The notes: generated by a model not told the origin, from the letters alone. 64,000 nucleotides of DNA from an uncultured Clostridia bacterium (GCA_944386285.1 CALXAM010000043.1:58589-122588), one strand, 5' to 3'; positions 28,292-37,569 are shown, counted from the stretch's first letter. Numbers and translations are program-made.

Positions 28292-28813
28292 TTACTTTGC
28301 AGCCTTTGGTGCAATGAACACAGCCAAACTGCGTCCTTCCATTTTCGGCGGTTTATCGACCGATCCGACCTCAGCACAAGCTTCAATGAATCGCTCGAGC
28401 AATGTTTTGCCCATTTCCGGGTGTGCAAGCTCTCTGCCGCGGAAGCGCACAGAAACTTTCACCTTGTCGCCGCCCTTTAAAAATTTCTTTGCCTGATTCG
28501 CTTTGGTGTCAAAATCGTGCACATCGATGTTAAGCGACATACGCACTTCTTTGACGTCAACGGTTTTCTGGTTCTTTCTTGCTTCTTTTTCGCGTTTTGC
28601 CTGCTCATAACGGTATTTACCGTAATCCATAATGCGGCACACCGGCGGAGTCGCCTGCGGTGCGATTTTTACAAGATCCAGATTTTGTTCTACGGCGATC
28701 TTCATTGCCTCGCGCGGAGACATGATGCCAAGCTGGCTGCCGTCGCTGCCGACGACGCGGATCTCCTTGTCACGAATCTCTTCATTCATGAGCAATTCAT
28801 TCGTTTTGCTAAT
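28292..28813 (-). CDS. infC: Translation initiation factor IF-3 (non-AUG start)
   Basis: A protein of about 173 residues with the N-terminal IF3 domain (LLMNEEIRDKEIRVVGSDGS) and C-terminal KH-like domain (GDKVKVSVRFRGREL). IF-3 blocks subunit joining and proofreads start codons. There is no ATG at a sensible distance from the GGAGG at 28823-28827. The choices are TTG at 28819 (too close), ATC at 28816 and ATT at 28813. An AUU or AUC start is the known autoregulatory device of infC genes, so I place the start at ATT. It opens the operon with rpmI and rplT. Confidence 0.92.
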   Translation of the reverse strand: MSKTNELLMNEEIRDKEIRVVGSDGSQLGIMSPREAMKIAVEQNLDLVKIAPQATPPVCRIMDYGKYRYEQAKREKEARKNQKTVDVKEVRMSLNIDVHDFDTKANQAKKFLKGGDKVKVSVRFRGRELAHPEMGKTLLERFIEACAEVGSVDKPPKMEGRSLAVFIAPKAAK

Positions 28814-28819
28814 GATCAA

Positions 28820-28972
28820 ACACCTCCAAAAAATGAAAGAAAATAAACAAGCGCAGACGAACTCGCCTGCGCTTTTTCAACACAAAGTAACACGGAACTG
28901 ATTCCGTTTTTTCGTATTGACCCGTGCAATCAATTATCCACAGGTGAGAACATGGCGGTTCTGCTTTGTTTT
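28820..28972 (-). promoter_or_regulatory. Leader of infC-rpmI-rplT, candidate L20 autoregulatory element
   Basis: About 150 bases of transcribed leader contain a small hairpin (ACGGAA/TTCCGT, 28893-28908) and a strong one (GCGCAGGCGAGTTCGTCTGCGC, 28851-28872). The strong stem is followed by U-rich sequence just before the ribosome binding site. The position matches the L20-controlled leaders of Firmicutes, where L20 binding causes termination. The detailed L20 recognition fold was not verified. Confidence 0.6.
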
Positions 28973-28979
28973 CCTAAAC

Positions 28980-29008
28980 ATTCTACCACACGGTTTTATT
29001 TGTGTCAA
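28980..29008 (-). promoter_or_regulatory. Consensus sigma-A promoter of infC-rpmI-rplT
   Basis: The minus-strand reading is TTGACA, a 17-base spacer and TAGAAT. It lies 16 bases beyond the end of the beta-mannosidase gene and about 170 bases before infC. Confidence 0.92.
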
Positions 29009-29024
29009 GTATTTTTATAAAATT

Positions 29025-31454
29025 TTATTCTGCTTGATAAAGCGTTTTCATCCGATCGACATAACGGGAGACCACACGCCAATCCGCACGCTTTCCATCA
29101 TCCATCTGACGCGGACGGAACTTATGCAGCGACATCGCAAGCTTTTCTGTCTCGCTCATCGAAACAGGACGTTCCAGATCAGCCATCAACATCAGATATT
29201 CTTTCTTTTGTGTGACTTCCCCACAGCAGCTTTCGAGCACCACCGAAAATCCGCCCGTCAAATCGTCCGGTAGCTGTACACTGATCTGTCCGCAGCAGAT
29301 AGAAACATCTTCTTTCGCTTCTCCCAAAAAGCGCTCAGTGCAAAGTACGCGGTCATCTTCCGTCTTGACCGTGCAGGTAATCGTATACGGCGCATCCGAA
29401 CCATCATTGATGATGTGCACGCCGACAGTGAACGATTCCCCAGCCTGATAAAACAGCTTTTCATACGAAAGACTCACCATGACACGCGTATATGCTTCAC
29501 GCAGAAAGTAATACGCAAGCTTTTTACCGCCGTAATACTCAAGCACATTTGAACACTGCACATTCGGCCACGGTTCATTAAACTGCCACGTCATCTCGCC
29601 AACGTTTTTCCATTGACGGCGACGATTTGCTTCCAATGAATACCGAAGGCTCTCTGCCTGCACGAATTGATTCACCTTGATGTATTCCTCAAACGGAATC
29701 TCGCGAAGCTCGCCAAACATTGTACGCTCACGGACAGCATAGTTATCCCATCCACCGCTGTGATGTACCCACGCCGCATTCTCAAACGCAGTACAAAGAT
29801 GTTGGTCTTCTGTCTTAAAAATCCGCTTGATCTGTTCAAACGAACTGATGCCGCCGCAACCAAACTCACCATGGACAATGCTGTCGGAATTGTCATAATA
29901 GCGATAGTGGTCATACGGGCCCATATAGCCCCACGGACCGTGCACATCGTGGTTATTGCCAATATCCCCGACTTTTAAGAGCGCATTCGGGCCAGATGCC
30001 GACGATGGCAGCATCTGCACATCAGGACACAGCGTTTCGAGCACACCTTTTAACATTGCAAGTGTCGGATCTTCAAATGTTGCAGGATGCCCCTCATGAT
30101 CTTCACTATCCATGTAATGCCAGTCAGTCAGCTCATTTCCACCGTCAAAAAACGTCAAACACACATGATTACGCCGCTGTTTTGCAGTATGTACCGCCGC
30201 CCTATGCAAAAGTGCGAGAAATTCCGGATCGCGCGACGGCACGTCGTCACAACCTGAACTCGACATCGTAAACTCCTGCAAAATCATCAAGCCATATTCG
30301 TCGCAAATGCGGTAATACGTTTCGCTTTCCAAATGACCGCCGCCCCAGATGCGGAGATAGTTGATGTTCGCTTCTTTTGCCGCAAGGAGCCGCGCGCGGA
30401 TTTCCTGTTCATCCACACAGTGCATACAGTCAAGCGGCACCATATTCGTTCCTTTTAAATAAATGCGCTTGCCGTTTACGACCACCAAATAGCGCAGTGC
30501 ATCTTCTCTTCCATCAGCATGTGCATACGAAAGAGTACGGAAACCAACGCCTTGTGAAACAGTATCTTCTGCGCCCGATTCAGAGGAAAGCGTCATCGTC
30601 ATATCGTGAAGCACCTGCTCACCGTATCCGTTCGGCCACCATAAAAGCGGTTGGTTTTCGCCGAGGTCAAGAGTAAGCGACAGCGTATGGATACCCGTTG
30701 TCAGCGATGCAGACACCTGTTTTTGCACCGGCACTTCTCCATGCGCTGTTTTGACAGAAAGTGATACCGACAGCGTTGCGGTATGATCAAAAAACGCTTC
30801 GATCTCCGCTTCACACAAAAGCTTCCAGCCCTCATTCGTCAAAACAGGGCGTGCGAAATGATAAAGGAACCGCGCATAGTTATAAGATGTAAGTGTCACG
30901 GGCTCATAGAGTCCAAGATCCATCAGCCGCGCAGCAAAGTCCCACTTATAATTAAACCGCGCTTTCAAATAACGAGTTTTCGAGGTATAACCAGGCTGTG
31001 CATCCGCAAGCGGTGCATGTTCAAGCACACAGACAAGGATGTTCTCCTCATCGGGTTTTACAAACTTTGAAATTTCCGCTTCGAACGGCGTATACATTCC
31101 CTCATGATGACCAAGCGAAATGCCATTTACATAGATCTGCGCGGAATAATCAATCCCGCCAAAATGAAGAACAAGCGGGCGCGTGGTCTGTTCTTTCGTC
31201 ACACGAAATGTTGTACGGTAAATCCACCAACGTCCCGCAACCCATTCACACGAAAGGCTATTCTTATCAAAATATGGATCATCAATCAAACCAGCTCGCA
31301 TCAAGTCCCGATAAATGCTGCCCGGAACTTGCGCATCAAACCATGGTGTCAAATTCGGCAAGAGCACACCCTCTTGCATATGTTTTGAAAAATCCGCCTG
31401 ATACGGCAATGTACCAACGGCTTTCCATGGCGAAAGCGGAATCAATTGCATCAT
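29025..31454 (-). CDS. Beta-mannosidase, glycoside hydrolase family 2
   Basis: An 809-residue cytoplasmic enzyme without a signal peptide. It has an N-terminal jelly-roll (PLSPWKAVGTLPYQADF), an Ig-like domain, a TIM barrel at about 300-600 and C-terminal beta domains. The probable acid/base is the Glu of GGNEL (about 440) and the nucleophile the Glu of HGEFGCGG (about 529). The WQFNEPWPNVQCSN block is typical of GH2 beta-mannosidases. It releases mannose from beta-manno-oligosaccharides. The start is ATG 31454, after GAGGGG; no transporter gene is adjacent. Confidence 0.9.
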   Translation of the reverse strand: MMQLIPLSPWKAVGTLPYQADFSKHMQEGVLLPNLTPWFDAQVPGSIYRDLMRAGLIDDPYFDKNSLSCEWVAGRWWIYRTTFRVTKEQTTRPLVLHFGGIDYSAQIYVNGISLGHHEGMYTPFEAEISKFVKPDEENILVCVLEHAPLADAQPGYTSKTRYLKARFNYKWDFAARLMDLGLYEPVTLTSYNYARFLYHFARPVLTNEGWKLLCEAEIEAFFDHTATLSVSLSVKTAHGEVPVQKQVSASLTTGIHTLSLTLDLGENQPLLWWPNGYGEQVLHDMTMTLSSESGAEDTVSQGVGFRTLSYAHADGREDALRYLVVVNGKRIYLKGTNMVPLDCMHCVDEQEIRARLLAAKEANINYLRIWGGGHLESETYYRICDEYGLMILQEFTMSSSGCDDVPSRDPEFLALLHRAAVHTAKQRRNHVCLTFFDGGNELTDWHYMDSEDHEGHPATFEDPTLAMLKGVLETLCPDVQMLPSSASGPNALLKVGDIGNNHDVHGPWGYMGPYDHYRYYDNSDSIVHGEFGCGGISSFEQIKRIFKTEDQHLCTAFENAAWVHHSGGWDNYAVRERTMFGELREIPFEEYIKVNQFVQAESLRYSLEANRRRQWKNVGEMTWQFNEPWPNVQCSNVLEYYGGKKLAYYFLREAYTRVMVSLSYEKLFYQAGESFTVGVHIINDGSDAPYTITCTVKTEDDRVLCTERFLGEAKEDVSICCGQISVQLPDDLTGGFSVVLESCCGEVTQKKEYLMLMADLERPVSMSETEKLAMSLHKFRPRQMDDGKRADWRVVSRYVDRMKTLYQAE

Positions 31455-31519
31455 ATACGTTTCCCCTCTCTCATTATAACTTAAATCTGTTTTCCTTTTT
31501 TGAATCAAGGATCAGCCAC

Positions 31520-31548
31520 ATTATAGCGAAATCATTTGTCGCTGTACA
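31520..31548 (-). promoter_or_regulatory. Putative promoter of the beta-mannosidase gene
   Basis: The minus-strand reading is TGTACA, a 17-base spacer and TATAAT, about 65 bases upstream of the start. The -10 is perfect and the -35 matches four of six positions. No clear operator is visible. Confidence 0.5.
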
Positions 31549-31601
31549 GTCCACAAAACGCCAAATTTCAATCAAATATTTTAGCAATCCTCTATAAAAA
31601 T

Positions 31602-32576
31602 TCAACCAACAGGTCGGACAGATACTTCACCGGAACCGACCACTTTCGTCGTTCCATCGTCCAACAAAACGATGAGATGTCCGTCGTCATCTATCTCTAT
31701 CGCTTTGGCTTCATATGTTTGTGCAGATGAAATTACTCGTACTGTCTGTCCCAACAGAAAAGATCGAGCACGATATTCTTTAAGAAACGAACGGGAGGCA
31801 AGTTCTTTACAAAACACTTCCAACTCATTTACAATCGTTGCAATCAGCAAGCTTCGGTCAATATGACGATCTGTATGCTGATCGAGTGCGGTGATAATCG
31901 ACTGTAATTCTGACGGATATTCTTGCGATGCAACATTCACACCAATACCGACTACAACATAATCAAGCGTCTGATTCTCAAAATTCATGGATGCTTCTGT
32001 CAAAATTCCACACACTTTTTTTCCGTCAATATAGACATCATTGACCCATTTGATCTGCGCTTCAATTCCACATATCGAACGAATTGCTCGGCACACAGCT
32101 ACGGCCGCTGCAGATGTAACAAGTGTTGTCACCTCAGCAGGATACGACAGACGAAATAAAACGGAAAAGTACACGCCGCCCTCTTTGGGTGAATAAAACT
32201 GTCTGCCTAAACGGCCGCGTCCCGCTGTCTGATGTTCCGATACCACCAAAACACCATCCGGTGCACCAGCATTCGCAAGTTGCTTTATCACGGTATTTGT
32301 GGAATCCACTTCTTTGTACACATCAATCGTATGAATGTGAGTATCTTTTGCTAAAAGAGGAAAAATACTTTCTTTGGACAAAATGTCCGAACGATTTTGC
32401 AGACAGTATCCTTTTTTCGATGCAGCATCAATCGGATATCCTTCGTTTCGAAGCACTTCGACCGCTTTCCAAACGGATGCCCGTGACACACCAAGCGAAG
32501 AAGCGATTTGTGCGCCAGAAATATTATTTCCTTTGTGTTCTTCGAGAAACGCCAGAACGCGCTCTTTTGTCGTCAT
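31602..32576 (-). CDS. birA: Bifunctional biotin ligase / biotin repressor BirA
   Basis: A 324-residue protein. Residues 1-65 form a winged helix (SGAQIASSLGVSRASVWKAV), so it should repress biotin genes as well as ligate. The ligase domain has GRGRLGRQFYSP, KWVNDVYIDGKKVCGIL and GIGVNV. It transfers biotin through biotinyl-AMP to carboxylase carriers. The ATG follows AAAGGAG and overlaps the 3' end of the flavin reductase gene by 53 bases. No biotin synthesis genes are in the window. Confidence 0.95.
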   Translation of the reverse strand: MTTKERVLAFLEEHKGNNISGAQIASSLGVSRASVWKAVEVLRNEGYPIDAASKKGYCLQNRSDILSKESIFPLLAKDTHIHTIDVYKEVDSTNTVIKQLANAGAPDGVLVVSEHQTAGRGRLGRQFYSPKEGGVYFSVLFRLSYPAEVTTLVTSAAAVAVCRAIRSICGIEAQIKWVNDVYIDGKKVCGILTEASMNFENQTLDYVVVGIGVNVASQEYPSELQSIITALDQHTDRHIDRSLLIATIVNELEVFCKELASRSFLKEYRARSFLLGQTVRVISSAQTYEAKAIEIDDDGHLIVLLDDGTTKVVGSGEVSVRPVG

Positions 32577-33153
32577 GTCCGCGCTCTCCTTTCTTCTTTT
32601 TCTTCACAGCAAAACCGAACGAACCAATCCGCTTGCCAAGTGTATAATAATCTCCATGTGCATATGCTGCGAGCATTGCCCGTTCCAAATGAAGCTTCCC
32701 CGCCTCATCCATTAGCGATTGTTCAACCTGTACCGACACAACTTCTGCCAAAAACATATCATGTGAACCAAGTGGAATACGCTGCTTTACTTTGCATGCA
32801 ATCTGCACGGGGCTCTGTCCAATTCCCGGACAAGATACGCCCTGACACGATTCCTTTGTCAAAGAAAAATGCGCAAATTTATCAATTTTCGCACCAGACC
32901 GTGCACCACAGAAATCAGCCACACGAACCAGCTTTGTGGTTGTAAGGTTAATCACAAATTCTCCTGTTTCACATAAAATCGGATAGGAATACCGCTCGGG
33001 ACGAACAGAAATATAAGTCATTGCCGGAATCGTATTGATGATTCCGGTCCACGCAATCGTAATAATATTGGAATGCTCCATTGTTCCGCACGAAACAAGC
33101 GCCGGTGGCAGCGGCGCATGAATTGCGGCAGGATTCCATACAATTTTAGACAT
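32524..33153 (-). CDS. Flavin reductase family FMN-binding protein
   Basis: A 209-residue protein with the split-barrel flavin-binding fold (PALVSCGTMEHSNIITIAWTG, YISVRPERYSYPILCETGEFVINL, and the CGARSG motif). Relatives are FMN-bound NAD(P)H:flavin reductases; the partner is unknown. The start is ATG 33153 after GGGGGAGG. The last 25 residues (KKKKKGERGHDDKRARSGVS...) are very basic and lie inside the overlap with birA. They look like run-on sequence created by loss of an earlier stop. Confidence 0.88.
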   Translation of the reverse strand: MSKIVWNPAAIHAPLPPALVSCGTMEHSNIITIAWTGIINTIPAMTYISVRPERYSYPILCETGEFVINLTTTKLVRVADFCGARSGAKIDKFAHFSLTKESCQGVSCPGIGQSPVQIACKVKQRIPLGSHDMFLAEVVSVQVEQSLMDEAGKLHLERAMLAAYAHGDYYTLGKRIGSFGFAVKKKKKGERGHDDKRARSGVSRRTQRK

Positions 33154-33175
33154 GTGCCTCCCCCTTTTTCGTTTT

Positions 33176-33204
33176 ATTTTATCATCTCTTATTACAAACT
33201 GCAA
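33176..33204 (-). promoter_or_regulatory. Promoter of the flavin reductase gene
   Basis: The minus-strand reading is TTGCAG, a 17-base spacer and TAAAAT, ending about 20 bases before the start codon, so the leader is very short. It is divergent from the regulator at 33375. Confidence 0.65.
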
Positions 33205-33248
33205 CTAGCCAAATCCATTCAATAAAACGCTTCTTTTTTCTTTTGGGC

Positions 33249-33277
33249 TTTTCAAACCCTTAAAATCATGTTATAAT
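33249..33277 (+). promoter_or_regulatory. Putative promoter of the XRE-cupin regulator
   Basis: TTTTCA, a 17-base spacer and TATAAT lie about 95 bases before the ATG. The -10 is perfect and the -35 weak, suggesting modest or regulated expression. The rest of the gap is AT-rich with no clear palindrome. Confidence 0.5.
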
Positions 33278-33374
33278 AAAAAAACAATTTACATTCCTTT
33301 TCGTCAAAACACAAAAATTTTTTCTTTTTTATTTTGATGAAGATTCTCATACACTCTGGAATGGAGGTTTTTCT

Positions 33375-33941
33375 ATGAACACAAAAATTGCTGAAATTGC
33401 ACAGCGCATAAAAGGCTTACGTGAAATTCTCGAAATTTCTGTTCAAGAAATGGCAGAATGCACAGACACCACAGTGGAAGAATACACTGCATGCGAAAAC
33501 GGAGAAAATGATTTTTCTTTTACGTTTCTGCACAAATGCGCCGAAAAATTCAACGTTGACATTGTTGAGCTGTTGACCGGTGAAAATCCACATCTTTCCT
33601 TTTTTACCGTCACCAAAAATGGCCATGGTGTTACACTCAATCGCCGCAGTGGATTCCACTACCAACATCTGGCGCACAATTTAAAAAATAAACTCTGTGA
33701 ACCATTTTTAGTAACAGCAATCTATGCAGAAGATCAGCAAACAAAACCGATTGCACTTTCTACCCATGAAGGGCAGGAATTTGACTATGTATTAAAGGGT
33801 ACACTAAAAGTACGAGTAGAAGACCATATTGTTGAACTTCATGAAGGCGACAGCATTATGTATGATTCCAGCCACAGCCACGGTATGATCGCAACAGACG
33901 GTGCAGATTGCTTATTTATCGCTGTTGTCATCAAACGATAA
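33375..33941 (+). CDS. XRE-family transcriptional regulator with cupin domain
   Basis: A 188-residue protein. Residues 5-65 form a helix-turn-helix of the XRE type (IKGLREILEISVQEMAECTD), and residues 110-185 a cupin sensor (HEGQEFDYVLKGTLKVRVED, then DSSHSHGM). Such regulators sense a small ligand or metal through the cupin; the ligand cannot be read here. GGAGG lies nine bases before the ATG. It is 12 bases upstream of the O-antigen ligase gene and probably co-transcribed with it, an unusual pairing. Confidence 0.92.
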   Translation: MNTKIAEIAQRIKGLREILEISVQEMAECTDTTVEEYTACENGENDFSFTFLHKCAEKFNVDIVELLTGENPHLSFFTVTKNGHGVTLNRRSGFHYQHLAHNLKNKLCEPFLVTAIYAEDQQTKPIALSTHEGQEFDYVLKGTLKVRVEDHIVELHEGDSIMYDSSHSHGMIATDGADCLFIAVVIKR

Positions 33942-33953
33942 ACGAGGAATTTC

Positions 33954-35108
33954 ATGAAAACAGGAATTACACAAAACAGCGTGATCCTTTCTTGCATACA
34001 AAGAATCCGCACCACAAACCGAACTGGGCTTGTGGTTATTCTTTGTGCTGTTTCATGTTTCTTTCATTATATTGTTACTAGCATTGTATTGTTTGCAGGA
34101 TTGATTTTTCTTCTTTTCAGCAAACATTTATTCCGCGACACATTTTTGCATAAGCGCATGATCTTATTCGTGCCGTTATCTATTTTGCTCATTGTAGTTC
34201 CGTGGATACACCATAATTTTAAGGGAATCTTAGCAGGTGTCGGTATTATTTTAATCGGAATGCTTTTTCTCTTATGCTGCAAACGAATGACGTTGTCTTT
34301 ATTTGATACAACGTTAGATGCTTGCTGCATTGCAAGCTATGTAACACTTCTTTATGCCATTTGCGAAAAAATAATTTTCGGATGGGAGTTTCGCTCCACA
34401 GCTGGTATTTGCAATGCAAACTATTATGGTACAATTTTAGAATTCACCATTCTAATCTGTCTATATCGAATGATGCGAATGCGTCACCAGCGTTTATTTT
34501 ATGGCGTGACGCTCATCATGTGTTCAATTGGCGTATTCTTATGCGATAGCCAATCTACATGGATGGCGATTTCCGTATCTGTTTTTTTACTATTTCTTTT
34601 ATGTAAAAAGAAACGTGCAATACTTTGGGGGCTTGGCGGATGTGCAATCCTCATCATCATTGCTTTGGCCATTCCGGGAATTATGGAACGTGTGCTTGCA
34701 TTTCCGCATCGTTATGATGTACGTTCTTATATTTGGCACGATGCAATGTATGCCTTTTTAAAATATCCTATTTTTGGATTTGGCACAATGGGATATTCAG
34801 CGCTTGCGAACGCACTGGATCTTTACCCAGCGACACATGCACACAATCTCTATCTCGATGCATTATTGTGTTATGGAATTGTAGGCGTGTCCCTATGCTT
34901 ATTTTATGTAGCCCTCTACTTCAAGAAAGTATTCATAAAAATTCGCACGCGTTACTGTTATGTATGCTCGCTCGCTGTTTCTGCAATTGTTGCAATATTG
35001 GTGCACGGCCTGACAGATCACACCGTACTCTGGATTCAAACCGGATTTCTTTTCGGAATTATACTGTGTGGAGCTTTTGTAAAACGCACATATCGCGGTG
35101 AAAAATAG
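33954..35108 (+). CDS. O-antigen ligase/polymerase-like membrane protein
   Basis: A 384-residue protein with about 10-11 membrane segments. It has a long external loop (about 235-300) carrying RSYIWHDAMYAFLKYPIFGFG and an HAHNLYLDALLCYG motif, the hallmarks of the Wzy_C/O-antigen ligase family. Such proteins polymerise or ligate lipid-linked glycans at the outer face of the membrane. In a Gram-positive it may act on a surface polysaccharide or teichoic polymer. GAGGAATTTC precedes the ATG. No glycosyltransferase cluster surrounds it. Confidence 0.85.
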   Translation: MKTGITQNSVILSCIQRIRTTNRTGLVVILCAVSCFFHYIVTSIVLFAGLIFLLFSKHLFRDTFLHKRMILFVPLSILLIVVPWIHHNFKGILAGVGIILIGMLFLLCCKRMTLSLFDTTLDACCIASYVTLLYAICEKIIFGWEFRSTAGICNANYYGTILEFTILICLYRMMRMRHQRLFYGVTLIMCSIGVFLCDSQSTWMAISVSVFLLFLLCKKKRAILWGLGGCAILIIIALAIPGIMERVLAFPHRYDVRSYIWHDAMYAFLKYPIFGFGTMGYSALANALDLYPATHAHNLYLDALLCYGIVGVSLCLFYVALYFKKVFIKIRTRYCYVCSLAVSAIVAILVHGLTDHTVLWIQTGFLFGIILCGAFVKRTYRGEK

Positions 35109-35130
35109 AATTTCTAATTTGAGGTGTTTT

Positions 35131-35676
35131 ATGAGGTTATTATGGGATTTGTTTTTTACATTTTTCCGTATCGGGGGATTGACGTTCGGCGGAGGCTATG
35201 CAATGCTTCCCATGCTGCAAAATGAGTTGGTTGAAAAGCGGAAATGGACAACAGAAGAAGAATTACTCGACTATTATGCCGTGGGACAATGTACTCCCGG
35301 CATTATTGCTGTCAACACCGCTACTTTTGTCGGTCAAAAAATCAAAGGCTTCTGGGGGGCTGTTTTTGCCACCGCAGGCGTTGTCTTTCCCTCTCTTGTC
35401 ATCATTTCAATTATTGCAGGATTCATTCAGAATTTTTCACACTTAGAATGGGTGCAGCACGCCTTTGCTGGGATTCGTGTTGCAGTTGCTGTGTTAGTGG
35501 TGAATGCGGTACTAAAACTTTGGAAATCGGGCATTAAAGATATTTTAGGAATTATTATCTTCATTGTCACATTTGTTGTTTCAGCAGTATTCTCGCTTTC
35601 TCCTGTATTTGTTGTCATTGCGGCAATCCTTGTGGGAATTCTCGCAGGACAAGTAAAAAGGAGGACGAAGAAATGA
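35131..35676 (+). CDS. Chromate transporter, first half (ChrA N-terminal type)
   Basis: A 181-residue membrane protein of the short CHR family, with the motif FFRIGGLTFGGGYAMLPMLQ and the GQCTPGIIAVNTATFVG block. Half-size CHR proteins occur as adjacent pairs that form one transporter for chromate or related oxyanions. The start is ATG 35131 after GAGG; the longer GTG frame overlaps the ligase gene. It ends four bases inside the second half (ATGA). Confidence 0.92.
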   Translation: MRLLWDLFFTFFRIGGLTFGGGYAMLPMLQNELVEKRKWTTEEELLDYYAVGQCTPGIIAVNTATFVGQKIKGFWGAVFATAGVVFPSLVIISIIAGFIQNFSHLEWVQHAFAGIRVAVAVLVVNAVLKLWKSGIKDILGIIIFIVTFVVSAVFSLSPVFVVIAAILVGILAGQVKRRTKK

Positions 35677-36263
35677 CATTTGTAATTATGTTTCTTGAGT
35701 TCTTTAAAACCGGTTTATTCGCAATCGGTGGAGGACTCGCAACACTGCCATTCCTTTATGATATGGCTGCGAAATATCCATGGTTCAATGAAGCGATTCT
35801 TTCGGATATGATTGCAATTTCCGAATCTACACCTGGTCCAATCGGAATCAACATGGCAACTTACGCAGGATACCACGTTGGCTCACAATATTTTGGAATT
35901 CCCGGTGGCATTTTCGGTGCCATTTTAACAACAACTGCATTGGTTCTTCCTTCTTTGATCGTTATCTTGATCATTGCAAAATTTTTAGAGCGTTTTAAAA
36001 CAAATCAATTTGTCAAAGACGCCTTTTATGGTTTGCGTCCAGCAGTCACTGCACTCATTGCATATGCAGGTTATCAAGTCGTAGCAGAGAGCTTATTCCG
36101 CTTTAGTACCTTTTTTGAAACCATGCAAATCGGCGATCTGTTTGTTTGGAATGCAATCATCTTATTTATTGTTTTAATGGTTCTTTCTCGTGTTTTCAAA
36201 AAAATTCATCCTGCAGCCTGGATTGGTATCGCAGCTGTCGTCGGAATTTTACTGAAATTTTAA
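35673..36263 (+). CDS. Chromate transporter, second half
   Basis: A 196-residue membrane protein homologous to its upstream partner (FFKTGLFAIGGGLATLPFLYDM and AISESTPGPIGINMATYAGY). The two are translationally coupled through an ATGA overlap and probably insert in opposite topologies to form one exporter. The normal role in anaerobes may be an anion other than chromate. Confidence 0.92.
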   Translation: MTFVIMFLEFFKTGLFAIGGGLATLPFLYDMAAKYPWFNEAILSDMIAISESTPGPIGINMATYAGYHVGSQYFGIPGGIFGAILTTTALVLPSLIVILIIAKFLERFKTNQFVKDAFYGLRPAVTALIAYAGYQVVAESLFRFSTFFETMQIGDLFVWNAIILFIVLMVLSRVFKKIHPAAWIGIAAVVGILLKF

Positions 36264-36334
36264 CAAGAATCAAGTTTTTGCACTTTTTGGATACAGCGAA
36301 ATTCACAAAGATTCAAAAATGCAAATCAAAACCC

Positions 36335-36363
36335 TTTACAATGTACGACTTTGTGGATATAAT
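36335..36363 (+). promoter_or_regulatory. Orphan promoter in front of a candidate small RNA
   Basis: TTTACA, a 17-base spacer and a perfect TATAAT, about 70 bases after the second chromate transporter gene. No coding sequence with a ribosome binding site follows before the terminator at 36456-36485. Confidence 0.7.
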
Positions 36364-36369
36364 AAAGAA

Positions 36370-36488
36370 GAACTTGATAAAAGTTCACTCATTGTCTTCT
36401 TCTTTTTCTTTATTATGCGCTTTTGGCGTATAATCCCCTTATCTATTGCGATGACAAAAACCTCCGGATATCCGGAGGTTTTTGCTGT
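36370..36488 (+). ncRNA. Candidate small RNA of about 115-120 nt
   Basis: Predicted from the orphan promoter to the terminator. The 5' end would fold at once into a perfect hairpin (GAACTT-GATAA-AAGTTC, 36370-36386). A pyrimidine-rich stretch follows (36393-36413), then a GC terminator with a T run. The only open frame inside has no ribosome binding site. Its terminator region is antisense to the 3' untranslated part of the collagen-like gene. Confidence 0.45.
36456..36485. terminator. Bidirectional terminator
   Basis: AAAAA, then the perfect palindrome CCTCCGGATATCCGGAGG, then TTTTT. It serves both the collagen-like gene (minus) and the candidate small RNA or chromate genes (plus). Confidence 0.92.
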
Positions 36489-36509
36489 TTTATAAAAAAA
36501 TATGACTGA

Positions 36510-37184
<675 letters not shown>

Positions 37185-37286
37185 TTCGTCGTCCCCTTTT
37201 CATTCATATTCCAATCTATTCAGACTTCACATAAAATGTTCAGGGGATCCAAGTCATCAACGATATCGTCGTTTTTAAAGCGAAAA

Positions 37287-37508
37287 TTATTGTGCGTTTC
37301 CTTTGGTTTTCGGTGTAAGTTTTCGCTTATTTCCTTTTTCATCTACTAAATACGTATTCTCCAACTGACTACGCAAGTCCTGCCGAAATGCAGCAATATA
37401 TTCTGCACGCAGCTCTGCCCGTTCTTTTATTTCTTGATCTGTCAATCCTTCTGGTGATTTTGCTTTTTTGGCAAGGAAATTGATTCGATCGATTTTACTC
37501 TGTTCCAT
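37287..37508 (-). CDS. DUF896 / YnzC-family protein
   Basis: A 73-residue cytoplasmic protein with the family pattern KIDRINFLAKKAKSPEGLTDQE and EYIAAFRQDLRSQLENTYL. The structure is two helices; the Bacillus homologue YnzC lies in the SOS-linked yneA operon, but here the gene is alone. The start is ATG 37508, with AAAGG upstream and a promoter at 37541-37569. Function is unknown. Confidence 0.92.
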   Translation of the reverse strand: MEQSKIDRINFLAKKAKSPEGLTDQEIKERAELRAEYIAAFRQDLRSQLENTYLVDEKGNKRKLTPKTKGNAQ

Positions 37509-37540
37509 AACAAGTGCCTTTCTTTGTATCAGATTTATTG

Positions 37541-37569
37541 AGTATACCATGAATGACCAACTTTTTCAA
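37541..37569 (-). promoter_or_regulatory. Promoter of the DUF896 gene
   Basis: The minus-strand reading is TTGAAA, a 17-base spacer and TATACT, about 30 bases before the start codon. No LexA-type box was noticed beside it. Confidence 0.75.

Noticed and set aside
36414..36494. 26-codon frame (MRFWRIIPLSIAM...) inside the candidate small RNA
   Set aside because: It lacks a ribosome binding site and runs through the terminator stem.
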